DNA from: an uncultured Streptococcus sp. | GTDB taxonomy: Bacteria; Bacillota; Bacilli; Lactobacillales; Streptococcaceae | Direction: 5' to 3' | NCBI RefSeq assembly: GCF_938036805.1 | Contig: NZ_CALHWC010000141.1 | Coordinates: forward strand, 1 to 22,282 | Length of the DNA: 22,282 bases | In this document: positions 1-6,208 of the stretch, one piece after another | How the letters are laid out: every line of letters begins with the position of its first letter | How positions within the stretch are numbered: the stretch's first letter is position 1 | Notes under the pieces: generated by a model | What the model saw: the letters and a program-made list of their open reading frames with translations, nothing else | Told to the model about the DNA's origin: nothing | The model's database searches: none | Position numbers and translations under genes: made by a program

Positions 1-71
1 CAGACCGTCTTCAATTGAAGAAATACTCACCAAAACTTCGCAAACACGTTGTGTTCACAGAAGTGAAGTAA
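1..71 (+). CDS. rpmG: 50S ribosomal protein L33, C-terminal end (partial)
   Basis: Reading from base 3, the frame gives DRLQLKKYSPKLRKHVVFTE followed by VK and a TAA at 69-71. This is the conserved C-terminus of bacterial ribosomal protein L33; the 5' part lies outside the window. L33 is a small protein of the large ribosomal subunit. A rho-independent terminator follows within 30 bases. The gene matters here because repeats and mobile-element debris begin immediately after it, which suggests its 3' end has served as an integration site. Confidence 0.93.
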   Translation, partial: DRLQLKKYSPKLRKHVVFTEVK

Positions 72-97
72 GCACTCAATACGGATCAATACATAAG

Positions 98-124
98 AAA
101 AACGCTGATTTCAAGCGTTTTTTC
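98..124 (+). terminator. rho-independent terminator of rpmG
   Basis: The stem AAAAACGCT (98-106) pairs with AGCGTTTTT (114-122) across a 7-base loop and is followed by a T-rich tract. The right arm and tail belong to the sequence that recurs at 1613 (direct repeat). Confidence 0.85.
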
Positions 125-172
125 TTTTTCTTGAGTTCAGTACATCGCAATATAAATCAACCAAATCACTAC
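109..172. repeat. direct repeat, left copy (putative att-like)
   Basis: About 64 bases recur at 1613-1676 in the same orientation with roughly four mismatches by eye. The copy contains the right arm and tail of the rpmG terminator and then the shared stretch CAGTACATCGCAATATAAAT. It ends in two CACTAC motifs 12 bases apart (167-172 and 179-184), which correspond to the GACTACA motifs of the right copy. Its place at the end of a ribosomal protein gene fits an integration end, but no recombinase remains to prove it. Confidence 0.75.
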
Positions 173-221
173 TTTTTTCACTACCTTTTTTGTGAAATAA
201 ATTAGATGTTCGGATATATAG

Positions 222-258
222 AAAACGCTCTAGTCATATTGTCTAGAGCGTTTTTGGA
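222..258. terminator. strong bidirectional hairpin terminator
   Basis: A perfect 12-bp stem, AAAACGCTCTAG (222-233) with CTAGAGCGTTTT (243-254), has a 9-base loop and T runs on both strands. It can end transcription from the left and also the minus-strand nuclease cassette, whose last remnant ORF stops at 272. Confidence 0.85.
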
Positions 259-271
259 TTTTATAATTTAT

Positions 272-400
272 TCAATCTTTTAAACTACTGTATATTCCAT
301 CGTTTAATTCATCTCAATTATCAAATAGCATCAGCTTTTTAATACATCCAAACACAAAGTTGTAAAATTGCTTTTCTATTGATATGTTTAATAATAACAT
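272..400 (-). pseudogene. remnant small ORF directly downstream of the nuclease gene
   Basis: On the minus strand the nuclease stop codon is followed with no gap by an ATG (TAG-ATG). That frame reads MLLLNISIEKQFYNF and continues to a TGA after 28 codons. In the same frame it resumes as DELNDGIYSSLKD before a second stop at 272-274, as if one tryptophan codon had become TGA. The product is unrecognised. A gene coupled directly behind a nuclease toxin is often its immunity gene, but here that is only a positional inference. The stretch is short and AT-rich, so chance coding appearance is possible. Confidence 0.3.
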
Positions 401-1090
401 CTATTCACGACATTCTGGAATAAAAACATGAGTAAAATTAGGATTTTCAGAAGGCCATTTTATGAATATTCGCCGACCGAATACATTTTGATTAAACTTG
501 ATTTCTTCTATTTCATAGTATATTTCATCATCCATATTAGTACTTTTGTTTAAGAAATCTAAGATTTCTTGTTCAAATTTCAATTGTCCAGTATATGCTT
601 TAGAATTTCTATTTGCTCTATAATCTTGAGGTGAGACGTTGCTTTTATTCCCTCGACCAAAAAATTGATGAACTTTGAATTCATTTTCCTTAAGTTCATC
701 CTCTGTAAGTAGGAACTTATCAAATGAATCGGCAATAAAATGCCCTTTGTCCTTAATGCTCTCTTTTAAAGTAGACTTTATTTCAACATTATTGCTTTCA
801 GTAATATTATGATTAACAATATTTAGGCTAGAAACGAAATAGTTAGCGTTTGGTTTTTTTCTAAGTATAACCTTCCACATTATTGGATTATCGCAAAATA
901 GAGGTGTTTTCACAACTTGACAATCCTCTATTACACTATTTGCGAATGTGTAATATTGGCCTTTTGTGATTTTTTCCATTTTCCAATTTTTAAACTCATA
1001 ATTCCAACTATCAATGTTCAACTTATCACCATATTTATTATGAATAAATGATCCCAATGTGATTTTTAAATCGTTATCTTCTATTGCCAT
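401..1090 (-). CDS. DNA/RNA non-specific endonuclease family protein (beta-beta-alpha-metal fold), orphan
   Basis: This 229-residue protein has no signal peptide or membrane segment. Residues 113-121 read KDKGHFIAD, matching the (D)RGHLIAD catalytic motif with His117 as general base. Residues 148-173 carry N-x-S-P-Q, Asn160, Gly168 and Glu173 in the order seen in Endonuclea_NS_2-type nucleases, followed by the I-x-x-x-L helix and a Y-Y-E-I strand. The family cleaves DNA and RNA using a divalent metal, and many members are toxin tips of secreted or type VII effectors. Residues 1-105 are unrecognised and could be a delivery or fusion remnant. The start is supported by AGGAG about 10 bases upstream. 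The gene lies between direct repeats in very AT-rich DNA with broken small ORFs on both sides, which suggests horizontal acquisition. The family call is fairly firm; activity and role are inferred. Confidence 0.75.
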   Translation of the reverse strand: MAIEDNDLKITLGSFIHNKYGDKLNIDSWNYEFKNWKMEKITKGQYYTFANSVIEDCQVVKTPLFCDNPIMWKVILRKKPNANYFVSSLNIVNHNITESNNVEIKSTLKESIKDKGHFIADSFDKFLLTEDELKENEFKVHQFFGRGNKSNVSPQDYRANRNSKAYTGQLKFEQEILDFLNKSTNMDDEIYYEIEEIKFNQNVFGRRIFIKWPSENPNFTHVFIPECRE

Positions 1091-1136
1091 ATGTTATTTA
1101 CTCCTATTATTGATCTTTCTGTTTTATTAAAATTTA

Positions 1137-1301
1137 TTAATTAAGTTCAATACATTTTTTACAAATTTTAAAGGCCTTTTTATTTGTTGTCAAAAAATTT
1201 TTTGAGTTAATAATTTTTTGGAAAAGTCCATATTCAATTACTGTGAAGCGACAGAATGCTTCAGCATACTCAATTTGATTAGGATTTAAATGTTCTTACA
1301 T
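1137..1301 (-). pseudogene. small broken gene upstream of the nuclease gene (stop at codon 2)
   Basis: Behind AAGGA and an ATG at 1301 the frame reads ATG-TAA and then an open, protein-like run of 52 codons (EHLNPNQIEYAEAFCRF, then FQKIINSKNFLTTNKKAF, ending CKKCIELN). Either the TAA replaces a sense codon, or one A was lost from a frame starting at an earlier ATG (MKDFLCK, then EHLNPNQ). An extended -10 (TGCTATAAT) lies just upstream at 1319-1327. The product is unrecognised. It ends 46 bases before the nuclease start and was probably co-transcribed with it. Confidence 0.4.
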
Positions 1302-1318
1302 AAAAAATCCTTCATTTT

Positions 1319-1327
1319 ATTATAGCA
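1319..1327 (-). promoter_or_regulatory. extended -10 promoter of the nuclease cassette
   Basis: The minus strand reads TGC-TATAAT, an extended -10 element with no good -35. Transcription would start near 1312, at the ribosome-binding sequence of the broken small gene, and run into the nuclease gene. Confidence 0.4.
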
Positions 1328-1466
1328 TTAATATCTTATAACATTTACACTTGATGCACTTACAATAAATAAGTTTCTTTGTTCGCTTACTTATACTTTA
1401 TTTATAAATCCTGTTATAAGAATAGTTGCTAATTAACTGATTATAAATAGCAATAATATGAAGCTT

Positions 1467-1612
1467 CTAAGTATGGTATAATAGTAACAAAAACAGTAAG
1501 CTGATTCCTTGTTTCCTTAGTTCATAGATTTGAACTTTAGCTTTATAACGCAATTCCATTATAAATACCCCAATGTTAGATTTTTTCTGTCCAACTTTTC
1601 GGGGTCAGTTCA
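1467..1612 (-). mobile_element. truncated IS3-family (IS150-group) insertion sequence end
   Basis: Read on the minus strand from 1612, the sequence begins TGAACTGACCCC and then GAAAAGTTGGACAG, the characteristic terminal inverted repeat of IS150-group elements. About 50 bases in, an ATG (1557-1559) opens MELRYKAKVQIYELRKQG, which matches the start of the helix-turn-helix OrfA of these elements. Homology stops after about 20 codons and the frame ends at 1467-1469. The rest of orfA, all of orfB and the other terminal repeat are missing. The IS tip touches the right direct repeat, so the insertion probably truncated that repeat. Confidence 0.75.
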
Positions 1613-1692
1613 TTTCAAGCGTTTTTTCTTTTTCTTGAATTCAGTACATCGCAATATAAATCAATCGAATGACTACATTTTTGACTACATTT
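1613..1692. repeat. direct repeat, right copy, with tandem GACTACATTT motifs
   Basis: Bases 1613-1676 match 109-172. The copy ends with two TGACTACATTT motifs 12 bases apart (1670-1680 and 1682-1692). Short tandem repeats of this sort resemble arm-type binding sites next to tyrosine integrase genes in streptococcal elements; that parallel is from memory and untested. The left edge coincides with the IS tip, so the original repeat may have reached further into an rpmG-like sequence. Confidence 0.7.
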
Positions 1693-1729
1693 ATTTGAAA
1701 TGAGAATATCGATTCGGACAATCAAAAGT

Positions 1730-1762
1730 AAGAGGAACTTCATTATGAGGCTCCTCTTTTTT
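1730..1762 (+). terminator. rightward hairpin terminator
   Basis: AAGAGGA (1730-1736) pairs with TCCTCTT (1752-1758) and is followed by a T run. It faces the 3' end of the SAP-domain gene. No intact rightward gene precedes it within the accessory region, so it may be the original terminator of chromosomal DNA that once lay beyond rpmG. Confidence 0.6.
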
Positions 1763-1861
1763 CTATGCTCGCTCCAACATCTATTTTATTATTGTGTTAT
1801 GATAAAATAGCATATAATTTGATGTTCCCGGTTTTACTCAGCTCGACAAGCTGGAATTTAT

Positions 1862-2479
1862 TTACTTACGGTATTCCTCTACTTTAGATTCATACTTTTT
1901 TAAAAGTTCCCGTGAGTAAACTTTTTCATGTATCGAGTTTCTAACTTCTTTCCAGAGAATAGCTGCAACTTTTAACTTATTAGAATAACAATCGCTCAAT
2001 TCATCTAAACAAAAGTCTTTTAGAAACTGATTCCATTGGCAAGCCGAACTATCATACTTGGCATAATCTGACTCACCATAATATATTTTAATCATATCTT
2101 GAATAGTGAATTTTATATCTTTATCCCTTTTTACTTTTCGCCAAGCCGTCGCCATATCAGCACTAAATTTAAAGGGACTAATGCCTGTTACAGCTGAAAA
2201 ATAATCTCGAAATTTTTGGTTAAAAGAAAAACCGCAGTTAAGTAGCGGAGTCTCCAAGGTTATCACTTCGGCTTGACTTTTGTCTCCTTTACTCAAAAAT
2301 TTTTCTATTTTATTTCCCCTAAAATATTGTTCGATAATATAGTTCAATTCTTGCTTCGTACATCTATACTCTAATCCAAGGGACTTACAAATTTGTGAAA
2401 GTTCTTCTCGATACCAATAGTATCTATTAAATTCTTCAAATGATTTTATATCTCCAAAACCAGGTCTTTTTTCTTTCAT
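1862..2479 (-). CDS. SAP domain-containing protein
   Basis: The 205-residue protein is hydrophilic and has no signal peptide. Residues about 17-55 (YYWYREELSQICKSLGL and onward to YFRGNKI) fit a SAP helix-extended-loop-helix, a small domain usually tied to nucleic-acid binding. The C-terminal part, with the core FNQKFRDYFS, AWRKVKRDKDIKFT and CQWNQFLKDF, matches the body of a conserved Firmicutes family usually annotated only as SAP domain protein. Its biochemical role is unknown to me. AAGGTGG stands before the ATG. The kinase gene lies upstream on the same strand, 106 bases away with no terminator between, so co-transcription is possible. Confidence 0.7.
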   Translation of the reverse strand: MKEKRPGFGDIKSFEEFNRYYWYREELSQICKSLGLEYRCTKQELNYIIEQYFRGNKIEKFLSKGDKSQAEVITLETPLLNCGFSFNQKFRDYFSAVTGISPFKFSADMATAWRKVKRDKDIKFTIQDMIKIYYGESDYAKYDSSACQWNQFLKDFCLDELSDCYSNKLKVAAILWKEVRNSIHEKVYSRELLKKYESKVEEYRK

Positions 2480-2585
2480 ATGCCCACCTTAATAAATTCA
2501 AATTTGTCAGACAATCAATTTACTTGCTAACTTGTAAACCCGTCTTATCACTTTACTTTCTAAGTTCCAGCTATCGAGCTCAATT

Positions 2586-3107
2586 TTAAGCAACTAAAAA
2601 TCGATCCGAAGTTTTTATGATATGTGCTGTTTCTTTGACGTCCAAATCATCTGTATACAGCAAATGATTTTTCTCAATAATTTTAGCTAAGAACTCATTT
2701 CTTGACTGGATAGATAAATCGCCTGTTCTTTCAATTTCTTTTCTAGAAGAATCTCGATTTCTAAGCGTTTCTTCTTCTGTTAGCAAGACACAGTATTTTA
2801 AGTTTATCTGTCTTGTCTTTAAAAACTCTGCGATTTTCTTCAGTTGTTCCTCAAATATGACGTATTCTATGATGACTGTAATGCCTCGGGCCATGAAATT
2901 ATCGGTCAGACTGATGACATTATCCCAAAATAAATCCATGTAATAGCCATCATCCTCCCAAGGTGCTACTAGGCCGCTTTTAATCATTAAGTAGATCATG
3001 TCGCCTTCTATCACCGCACTTTTATCAAAAGAGTAAGCTAGTTCTTTGCTGACCGTGCTTTTTCCAACGCCTGGAGGCCCTGAAATGATATAAACACAAT
3101 TTTCCAA
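2586..3107 (-). CDS. P-loop NTPase / small-molecule kinase-like protein (TTG start)
   Basis: The 173-residue protein opens with a beta strand and the Walker A motif GPPGVGKST (residues 10-18). It then has an Asp in VIEGDMIYL (Asp36), the position that binds the acceptor in shikimate-kinase, chloramphenicol-phosphotransferase and zeta-toxin-like kinases. An Arg-rich lid follows (LRNRDSSRKEIER). It probably phosphorylates a small molecule in the cytoplasm; the substrate is not predictable. The start is a TTG at 3105-3107, chosen because AGAGG (3115-3119) sits 7 bases upstream and the Walker A spacing requires it; no ATG fits. It could instead be called simply an AAA-family ATPase. It is transcribed divergently from the serine-rich repeat gene. 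Confidence 0.75.
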   Translation of the reverse strand: MENCVYIISGPPGVGKSTVSKELAYSFDKSAVIEGDMIYLMIKSGLVAPWEDDGYYMDLFWDNVISLTDNFMARGITVIIEYVIFEEQLKKIAEFLKTRQINLKYCVLLTEEETLRNRDSSRKEIERTGDLSIQSRNEFLAKIIEKNHLLYTDDLDVKETAHIIKTSDRFLVA

Positions 3108-3153
3108 CTTAATACCTCTGTCAATTCTAACAATTCTGAAAATAACTGCCCAT

Positions 3154-3162
3154 ATTATAGCA
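3154..3162 (-). promoter_or_regulatory. extended -10 promoter of the kinase gene
   Basis: The minus strand reads TGC-TATAAT about 45 bases upstream of the TTG start, with no convincing -35. Confidence 0.5.
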
Positions 3163-3298
3163 TTTCTAAGATATTATTTCTATCGTCTTCAAATCCTTCA
3201 AAAAAGTGTGTGAAAATGGGTAAAATTCAGAGAAAAATTCTCAGAAAGAAGCAAGAAAACCCTTTCTTTTGGAAATTTTCATTTTAATGCAATAAATT

Positions 3299-3353
3299 TT
3301 GACAGATGGTCTGCTAGCCTTTATAATAGTATTATTATTAGAATTAGGGAGAG
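3299..3353 (+). promoter_or_regulatory. consensus promoter and ribosome-binding site of the serine-rich repeat operon
   Basis: TTGACA (3299-3304) and TATAAT (3322-3327) are separated by exactly 17 bases, a textbook sigma-70 promoter that implies strong expression. The Shine-Dalgarno AGGGAG (3346-3351) lies 9 bases before the ATG at 3361 but only 3 before the ATG at 3355, favouring the second as the start. Confidence 0.85.
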
Positions 3354-3360
3354 TATGTCC

Positions 3361-6168
3361 ATGCCAAGCAATGAAGAGAACAAAGGTATGTTGCGTAATT
3401 TTTTAGGGGGCTTTAAGCGTCTTATAAAAGGAGAAGAGCAGGAGGAAGAATCGTCTGCTTCCAATAATAATCAAGGAAGTGCTCCGCAGGTAAATATGAC
3501 CCAAGAAGATAGAGAGAATTTCCTCATCGAGAAAGCTTTGGAATCTATCCAATACTACGACCGCTTAGATGTTATGAATATCGGCGGAGAAGAAGATCCA
3601 GACGAATCTCAAGCGATAGAAGGTGAATCTAGTCTGGCTCAAGAAAAAGTGACAGTTAAGGGGCCTTCGACTAGCGAGGCAGATTCTGCTGAAACAAGCC
3701 TCTCAACAGCGGTAGATTCTCGGAAAAAGCGGGGCTTGAAGAGCGCTGCAGACTCAATATCCTTATCATTGAGTATTGAAAGCAAAAAAGCGTCTCGGAG
3801 CTTATCCGTCTCCAAATCACAAACACAAAGTTTGGCAGTTGGCCAATCTGACAGCAAGGAAGCTGATACTTCTTCCAGCTTATCGGTGGCTGAGTCGATT
3901 GCACAAAGTTATGCCATCGAACAATCGATCTTTGAAGAAAATAGAGCATCGTTAAGCCTATCTATTTTTGAGTCGGTATCGCAAAGCATGGCCGCTGAAG
4001 AGTCTATCAGTTCAGATAACGAGGCATCTACCAGCTTATCTGTAGCAGAGTCTATTTCACAAAGTATCGCGATTCAAGAATCAATCAGCGCGGAAACGGA
4101 AGCATCTCTTAGCCTGTCTGTGGCTGAGTCTATTTCTCAAAGCATCGCGATTCAAGAATCAATCAGCGCGGAAACAGAAGCATCTCTTAGCCTGTCTGTG
4201 GCGGAATCTATTTCTCAAAGTATCGCCATCCAAGAATCAATCAGCGCAGAAAGCGAAGCATCTCTTAGCCTGTCTGTGGCGGAATCTATTTCTCAAAGCA
4301 TTGCCATCCAAGAATCGATCAGCGCTGAAATCGAAGCGTCGCTTAGCCTGTCTGTAGCTGAGTCTGTTTCCCAAAGCATCGCCATCCAAGAATCAATCAG
4401 TGCGGAAATCGAAGCGTCTACCAGCTTGTCCGTAGTAGAGTCTATTTCGCAAAGCATTGCGATCCAAGAATCGATCAGTGCAGAAATCGAAGCTTCACTG
4501 AGCCTGTCGGTGGCAGAGTCTGTTTCCCAAAGCATTGCTATCCAAGAATCGATCAGCGCTGAAATCGAAGCATCTACCAGCTTGTCCGTAGCTGAGTCTG
4601 TGTCTCAAAGCATTGCCATCCAAGAATCCATCAGCGCTGAAATCGAAGCGTCTAAGAGCCTGTCTGTGGCTGAATCAGTGTCTCAAAGCATTGCAGTCCA
4701 AGAATCTATCAGCGCTGAAGTCGAAGCGTCTGCTAGCCTGTCTGTGGCGGAATCGGTGTCACAAAGCATTGCGATCCAAGAATCAATCAGCGCTGAAATC
4801 GAAGCGTCTAAGAGCTTGTCCGTGGCGAAGTCTATTTCTCAGAGCGTTGCCATCCAAGAATCTATTAGTGCAGAATTGGAAGCATCGCTAAGCTTATCTG
4901 TAGCAGAGTCCGTTTCTCAAAGTATCGCGATTCAAGAATCAATCAGCGCGGAAATCGAAGCGTCTAAGAGCCTGTCTGTGGCGGAATCGGTGTCACAAAG
5001 CATTGCTATCCAAGAATCAATCAGCGCAGAAATCGAAGCATCTACCAGCTTGTCCGTGGCGGAGTCTGTATCTCAAAGTATCGCGATTCAAGAATCGATC
5101 AGCGCTGAAAGCGAAGCATCTACTAGTCTGTCGATAGCTGAATCTGTGTCTCAAAGCATCGCTATTGAAGAATCAATTAGTGCAGAGAGCGAAGCGTCTA
5201 TCAGCTTGTCTGTTGAAGAATCCCAAGTCTTAGATAAAGCTATTAAACAGTCTATTATCACGGAAAACGAAGTGTCTACTAGCTTATCTATCGTAGAGTC
5301 TGAAGCACTAAGTAAAGCGATCGAGTTATCAATTAGTGCAGAAAATGAAGCGTCTATCAGCCTATCTGTAGCGGAATCCGAAGCCTTAAGTCGGGCAATT
5401 GAACAGTCTATCAGTGCTGAAAACGAGGCATCGCTAAGTCTATCTATTACTGAAAATGAAATTCAAAGCACCGCTATTGAACAGTCTATCAGCCTAGAAA
5501 ACGAAGTATCTACTAACCTGTCTATGGCGGAATCCCAAGCGAAAAGCGTGGCCGTAGAGCAGTCTATCAGCTTGGAACAAGAACAGTCACGCAGCCTGTC
5601 TATCGCAGAATCGCAATCACAACATGCGGCGGTAGAACAATCTCGCAATCTGGAACAGGAATATTCATACAGTTTGGCAGCTGCGGAATCTAGAGCGAAA
5701 AGAGATACTATTGAGCAGTCTACCAGCTTGGAGCAAGAACAATCATTTAGTTTATCTACTGCAGAATCTAAAATCCTCAGCAGAGCCGTTGAACAATCAA
5801 TCAGCGTCGAACAGGATCATTCATTCAGCATTTACCTTGCCCAATCTGAAGCCCAAAGTAAGATCATTGAGCAGTCTATCAGCCTAGAGCAAGAACAGTC
5901 ACGCAGCCTATCTATTGCTGAATCACAATCACAAAGTATCGCTATTGAGCAATCAATGAGCGTGGAAAGAGAGCGTTCAATCAGTCTATCTATCGCTGAG
6001 TCACAATCACAAAGAATGATTATTGAACAATCAATCAGTGCAGAGAGAGCCCATTCGATCAGTCTGTCTGCTGCCGTATATCAATCGCAAAGCATGGCTT
6101 CTGAGTTTACTACTGTCACACAGAATCTATCAACCTTAGCCATGATTACTAAGAGACAGAAAAAATAA
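3361..6168 (+). CDS. serine-rich 26-residue repeat protein without visible export signal
   Basis: The 935-residue protein has three parts. Residues 1-30 include an amphipathic segment (GMLRNFLGGFKRLIKG). An acidic, low-complexity linker runs to about residue 144. Then come 29 units of exactly 26 residues (DNA 3793-6054), typified by SLSVAESISQSIAIQE followed by SISAEIEA, and a short tail ending KRQKK. Each typical unit has about 8 serines. Hydrophobic residues fall mostly four apart, so a helical rod is possible, while the Ser content recalls glycosylated streptococcal adhesins. Those adhesins carry an N-terminal signal and a C-terminal LPXTG anchor; I see neither, nor any membrane segment. 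An upstream ATG at 3355 is the alternative start. The GH1-like gene follows after 40 bases. The function is unknown; a cytoplasmic or membrane-apposed fibre, or a degenerate adhesin, are both possible. Confidence 0.85.
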   Translation: MPSNEENKGMLRNFLGGFKRLIKGEEQEEESSASNNNQGSAPQVNMTQEDRENFLIEKALESIQYYDRLDVMNIGGEEDPDESQAIEGESSLAQEKVTVKGPSTSEADSAETSLSTAVDSRKKRGLKSAADSISLSLSIESKKASRSLSVSKSQTQSLAVGQSDSKEADTSSSLSVAESIAQSYAIEQSIFEENRASLSLSIFESVSQSMAAEESISSDNEASTSLSVAESISQSIAIQESISAETEASLSLSVAESISQSIAIQESISAETEASLSLSVAESISQSIAIQESISAESEASLSLSVAESISQSIAIQESISAEIEASLSLSVAESVSQSIAIQESISAEIEASTSLSVVESISQSIAIQESISAEIEASLSLSVAESVSQSIAIQESISAEIEASTSLSVAESVSQSIAIQESISAEIEASKSLSVAESVSQSIAVQESISAEVEASASLSVAESVSQSIAIQESISAEIEASKSLSVAKSISQSVAIQESISAELEASLSLSVAESVSQSIAIQESISAEIEASKSLSVAESVSQSIAIQESISAEIEASTSLSVAESVSQSIAIQESISAESEASTSLSIAESVSQSIAIEESISAESEASISLSVEESQVLDKAIKQSIITENEVSTSLSIVESEALSKAIELSISAENEASISLSVAESEALSRAIEQSISAENEASLSLSITENEIQSTAIEQSISLENEVSTNLSMAESQAKSVAVEQSISLEQEQSRSLSIAESQSQHAAVEQSRNLEQEYSYSLAAAESRAKRDTIEQSTSLEQEQSFSLSTAESKILSRAVEQSISVEQDHSFSIYLAQSEAQSKIIEQSISLEQEQSRSLSIAESQSQSIAIEQSMSVERERSISLSIAESQSQRMIIEQSISAERAHSISLSAAVYQSQSMASEFTTVTQNLSTLAMITKRQKK
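3793..6054 (+). repeat. 29 tandem 78-bp coding repeats
   Basis: Units start at 3793, 3871, 3949, 4027 and so on with an unbroken 78-bp period. The 15 units from 4027 to 5196 are very similar at DNA level (for example AGCCTGTCTGTGGC recurs). The earlier units and the 11 units from 5197 to 6054 are diverged but keep the length. The similar core should be prone to unit gain or loss by recombination. Confidence 0.9.
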
Positions 6169-6208
6169 GCTCAGAACAAACAGCGAATGAATACTGAAAG
6201 GAACTAAT

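Larger units (their letters stand above)
1302..1861. other. gene-poor accessory stretch
   Basis: No intact gene is visible. From left to right it holds the nuclease-cassette promoter, about 130 bases of AT-rich sequence with nothing recognisable, and an orphan rightward extended -10 (TGGTATAAT, 1474-1482). Then come the IS3-family remnant (1467-1612), the right direct repeat, a hairpin terminator, and a 9-bp inverted repeat CTATTTTAT (1781-1789) / ATAAAATAG (1802-1810) of unknown role. Confidence 0.6.

Noticed and set aside
3639..5648. Several open frames of 60-92 codons on either strand inside the serine-rich repeat gene (for example 4293-4535 minus, 4613-4891 plus)
   Set aside because: They exist only because the 78-bp repeat lacks stops in other frames. 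Their translations are periodic echoes of the repeat and have no ribosome-binding sites.
3793..6054. Regular 78-bp repeats considered as a CRISPR or non-coding satellite array
   Set aside because: There is no repeat/spacer alternation. The whole unit is a continuous coding frame with substitutions mostly at codon level and no cas genes nearby.
3361..6168. Annotation as a canonical cell-wall serine-rich adhesin
   Set aside because: No signal peptide, no LPXTG, no C-terminal membrane segment, and no accessory Sec or glycosylation genes in the window.
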